Shown: positions 6,759-7,946 of the stretch, piece after piece | Layout: each line of letters opens with the position of its first letter | Position numbering within the stretch: position 1 is the stretch's first letter | DNA from: an uncultured Ruminococcus sp. | GTDB taxonomy: Bacteria > Bacillota > Clostridia > Oscillospirales > Acutalibacteraceae | NCBI GenBank assembly: GCA_902773065.1 | Contig: CACYDD010000245.1 | Span: 1-7,946 of the forward strand | DNA: 7,946 nucleotides | Direction of reading: 5' to 3' | Notes under the pieces: generated by a model | What the model was told of the DNA's origin: nothing | The model's input: the letters and a program-made list of their open reading frames with translations, nothing else | The model's database searches: none | Position numbers and translations under genes: made by a program

Positions 6759-7659
6759 AGTAACCTTGCTCGGAACAGGCGGCATGCTGCCTTTGAAAAA
6801 CAGATGGCTGACTTCCTGTTTGCTAAGCTGTCAAGGACATTCTATTCTTGTAGACTGCGGAGAAGGAACGCAAATTGCTTTAAAAAATACAAATTGCAAA
6901 ATGAAACCTATCGATTTAATATGTATTACCCATTTTCATGCTGACCATATTTCTGGACTTCCGGGATTTTTGTTATCAATGGGAAATGAGGGTAGGGAAG
7001 AACCTGTCACCATTGCAGGACCGAAAGGAATTGAATCGATTGTCAAAAGTATTTGTGTGATTGCACCAAATTTGCCTTTTGAACTGAAATTTGAGGAGCT
7101 TTCAGATCATACAAAGCTGAAAAGTCATCAACTGGAAGTGACATCATTCAGAGTAGAGCATAGTGTTGAATGTTTAGGATATACATTTGACCTGCGGAGA
7201 AAAGGACGCTTTAATGCAGAGAAGGCAAAAGCACTGAACTTACCTGTATCAACATGGTCAGTACTTCAACGGGAGGGATGTATCTGTTATGGTAATCAAC
7301 TTTACACATATGAAGCGGTGTCAGACGGTATGCAGGATGGTGTAAAGGTGACATACTGTACAGATTCCCGACCTGTTAAAAATATTGTTAAATACGCTAG
7401 TAACTCTGATTTGTTTATATGTGAGGGATTATACTATGAACCTGATAAAATCAGAAGAGCAAAAAAAACAGGTCATATGCTTTACAGCGAAGCAACTGAA
7501 CTCGCAAAACAATCGAATGTAAAGCAATTATGGCTTACACATTATAGTCCTGCCGTAACCGAACCGGAAGAAGGTCTGGATATCGCAAAAGCTGTGTTTG
7601 AACATACCGAATGTGGTTATGATGGAAAACACATTGATCTTTTGTTTAAAAATCAGTAA
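6751..7659 (+). CDS. rnz: Ribonuclease Z (tRNA 3' endonuclease)
   Basis: A 302-residue metallo-beta-lactamase-fold endonuclease, matching the roughly 305-residue short form that removes 3' trailers from tRNA precursors. All expected zinc ligands are in place and regularly spaced: 'THFHADH' gives H61, H63, D65 and H66; H137 in 'VEHSVECLGY'; D205 in 'YCTDSRP'; H264 in 'LTHYSPA'; and the catalytic-helper histidine H242 in 'TGHML'. The N-terminus 'LLGTGG' followed by 'LVDCGEGTQ' is typical. The region between Y144 and D205 holds the tRNA-binding arm; the Gly-Pro motif known from the Bacillus enzyme is not evident here, where it reads 'LPVSTWSVLQ'. The related fold, with 'GRFNAEKAKAL', supports RNase Z over a general MBL hydrolase. 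It overlaps the upstream Toprim gene by 8 nt and is the last gene before a strong terminator. Confidence 0.9.
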   Translation: MLEVTLLGTGGMLPLKNRWLTSCLLSCQGHSILVDCGEGTQIALKNTNCKMKPIDLICITHFHADHISGLPGFLLSMGNEGREEPVTIAGPKGIESIVKSICVIAPNLPFELKFEELSDHTKLKSHQLEVTSFRVEHSVECLGYTFDLRRKGRFNAEKAKALNLPVSTWSVLQREGCICYGNQLYTYEAVSDGMQDGVKVTYCTDSRPVKNIVKYASNSDLFICEGLYYEPDKIRRAKKTGHMLYSEATELAKQSNVKQLWLTHYSPAVTEPEEGLDIAKAVFEHTECGYDGKHIDLLFKNQ

Positions 7660-7664
7660 AATAT

Positions 7665-7712
7665 ATGCGGAGAAGCCGATTTTTTACTTCTCCGCATTGA
7701 TTATTGTTTTTT
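7665..7712. terminator. Bidirectional intrinsic terminator between convergent genes
   Basis: A perfect 11-bp inverted repeat, ATGCGGAGAAG at 7665-7675 and CTTCTCCGCAT at 7687-7697, with an 11-nt loop, starts 5 nt after the rnz stop. On the plus strand a run of six T follows at 7707-7712, somewhat far from the stem. On the minus strand the stem is followed by ATATTTTACTGATTTTT, and the Smr gene ends only 3 nt before the hairpin, so the same hairpin can end both transcripts. Confidence 0.85.
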
Positions 7713-7937
7713 AATGACAAAAATTGTTGTGCCCTGATTCATTCCAAGAATTTTTCGTTCAACTTTGGGATGTTTGTATCTGCGAACCATTTCTTTCAAT
7801 GCTGTTCCTCCTCTGTAGCCATGAACAACTGTAAGTTCACCTACACTTTTCGGCAGTTTTTTCAATATTTCGTCTAATTTAGTTTTTGCTTCTGCAGAAG
7901 TCAGCCTATGCAAATCAATCTCCATAAAATAAGACAT
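7701..7937 (-). CDS. Small stand-alone Smr-domain protein
   Basis: A 78-residue protein made almost entirely of one Smr (MutS2 C-terminal-like) domain. It has the 'IDLHRLTSAEA' opening (D8, L9, H10), the 'LTVVHGYRGGTAL' core at 35-47 (H39, G40) and the 'MNQGTTIFVIKK' ending, which are the three conserved blocks. Smr domains nick or cleave DNA or RNA in MutS2 and related proteins; the role of such single-domain versions is not established. The core reads HGYRGG rather than the common HGxGTG. I chose ATG 7937 because the visible bases just upstream on the minus strand, GTGAT at 7946-7942, fit the 3' part of an extended AGGAGGTGAT ribosome binding site. A GTG at 7946 and an internal ATG at 7925 are less likely starts. 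It converges on rnz. Confidence 0.8.
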   Translation of the reverse strand: MSYFMEIDLHRLTSAEAKTKLDEILKKLPKSVGELTVVHGYRGGTALKEMVRRYKHPKVERKILGMNQGTTIFVIKKQ

Positions 7938-7946
7938 ATATATCAC

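Overview
The window looks like a core, vertically inherited chromosomal segment from a low-GC, Gram-positive anaerobe of the class Clostridia, probably Ruminococcus-like or another Oscillospiraceae relative. The reasons are the canonical nadK-argR-recN order, strong AGGAGG-type Shine-Dalgarno sites at most starts, moderately AT-rich codon use, and the clostridial flavour of the RNase Z and Toprim/RNase M5-type proteins. The genus assignment is an inference. I see no mobile element, CRISPR array, tRNA or rRNA.

Positions 1-7659 hold eight genes in one direction with gaps of 25 nt or less or short overlaps, so they are probably one transcription unit that begins outside the window. In order: the 3' end of NAD kinase (nadK), the arginine repressor (argR), the DNA-repair SMC-like ATPase (recN), a small HIT-family nucleotide hydrolase, the competence DNA channel (comEC), DNA polymerase III delta subunit (holA), a Toprim protein resembling ribonuclease M5, and ribonuclease Z (rnz). 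From comEC onward each gene overlaps the next, which implies translational coupling. A perfect 11-bp hairpin at 7665-7697 closes the unit. A convergent small Smr-domain gene occupies the minus strand from 7937 down to 7701 and probably shares this terminator.

Functionally the cluster mixes cofactor supply (NADP), arginine control, DNA repair/uptake/replication (RecN, ComEC, HolA) and stable-RNA maturation (M5-like Toprim, RNase Z). The points most worth a second look are a ComEC whose C-terminal metallo-beta-lactamase domain has lost its metal-binding motif, the pairing of an M5-like Toprim protein with RNase Z directly behind holA, and the absence of spoIVB-spo0A after recN. I did not find convincing evidence of a previously undescribed system; this is mostly ordinary housekeeping DNA.
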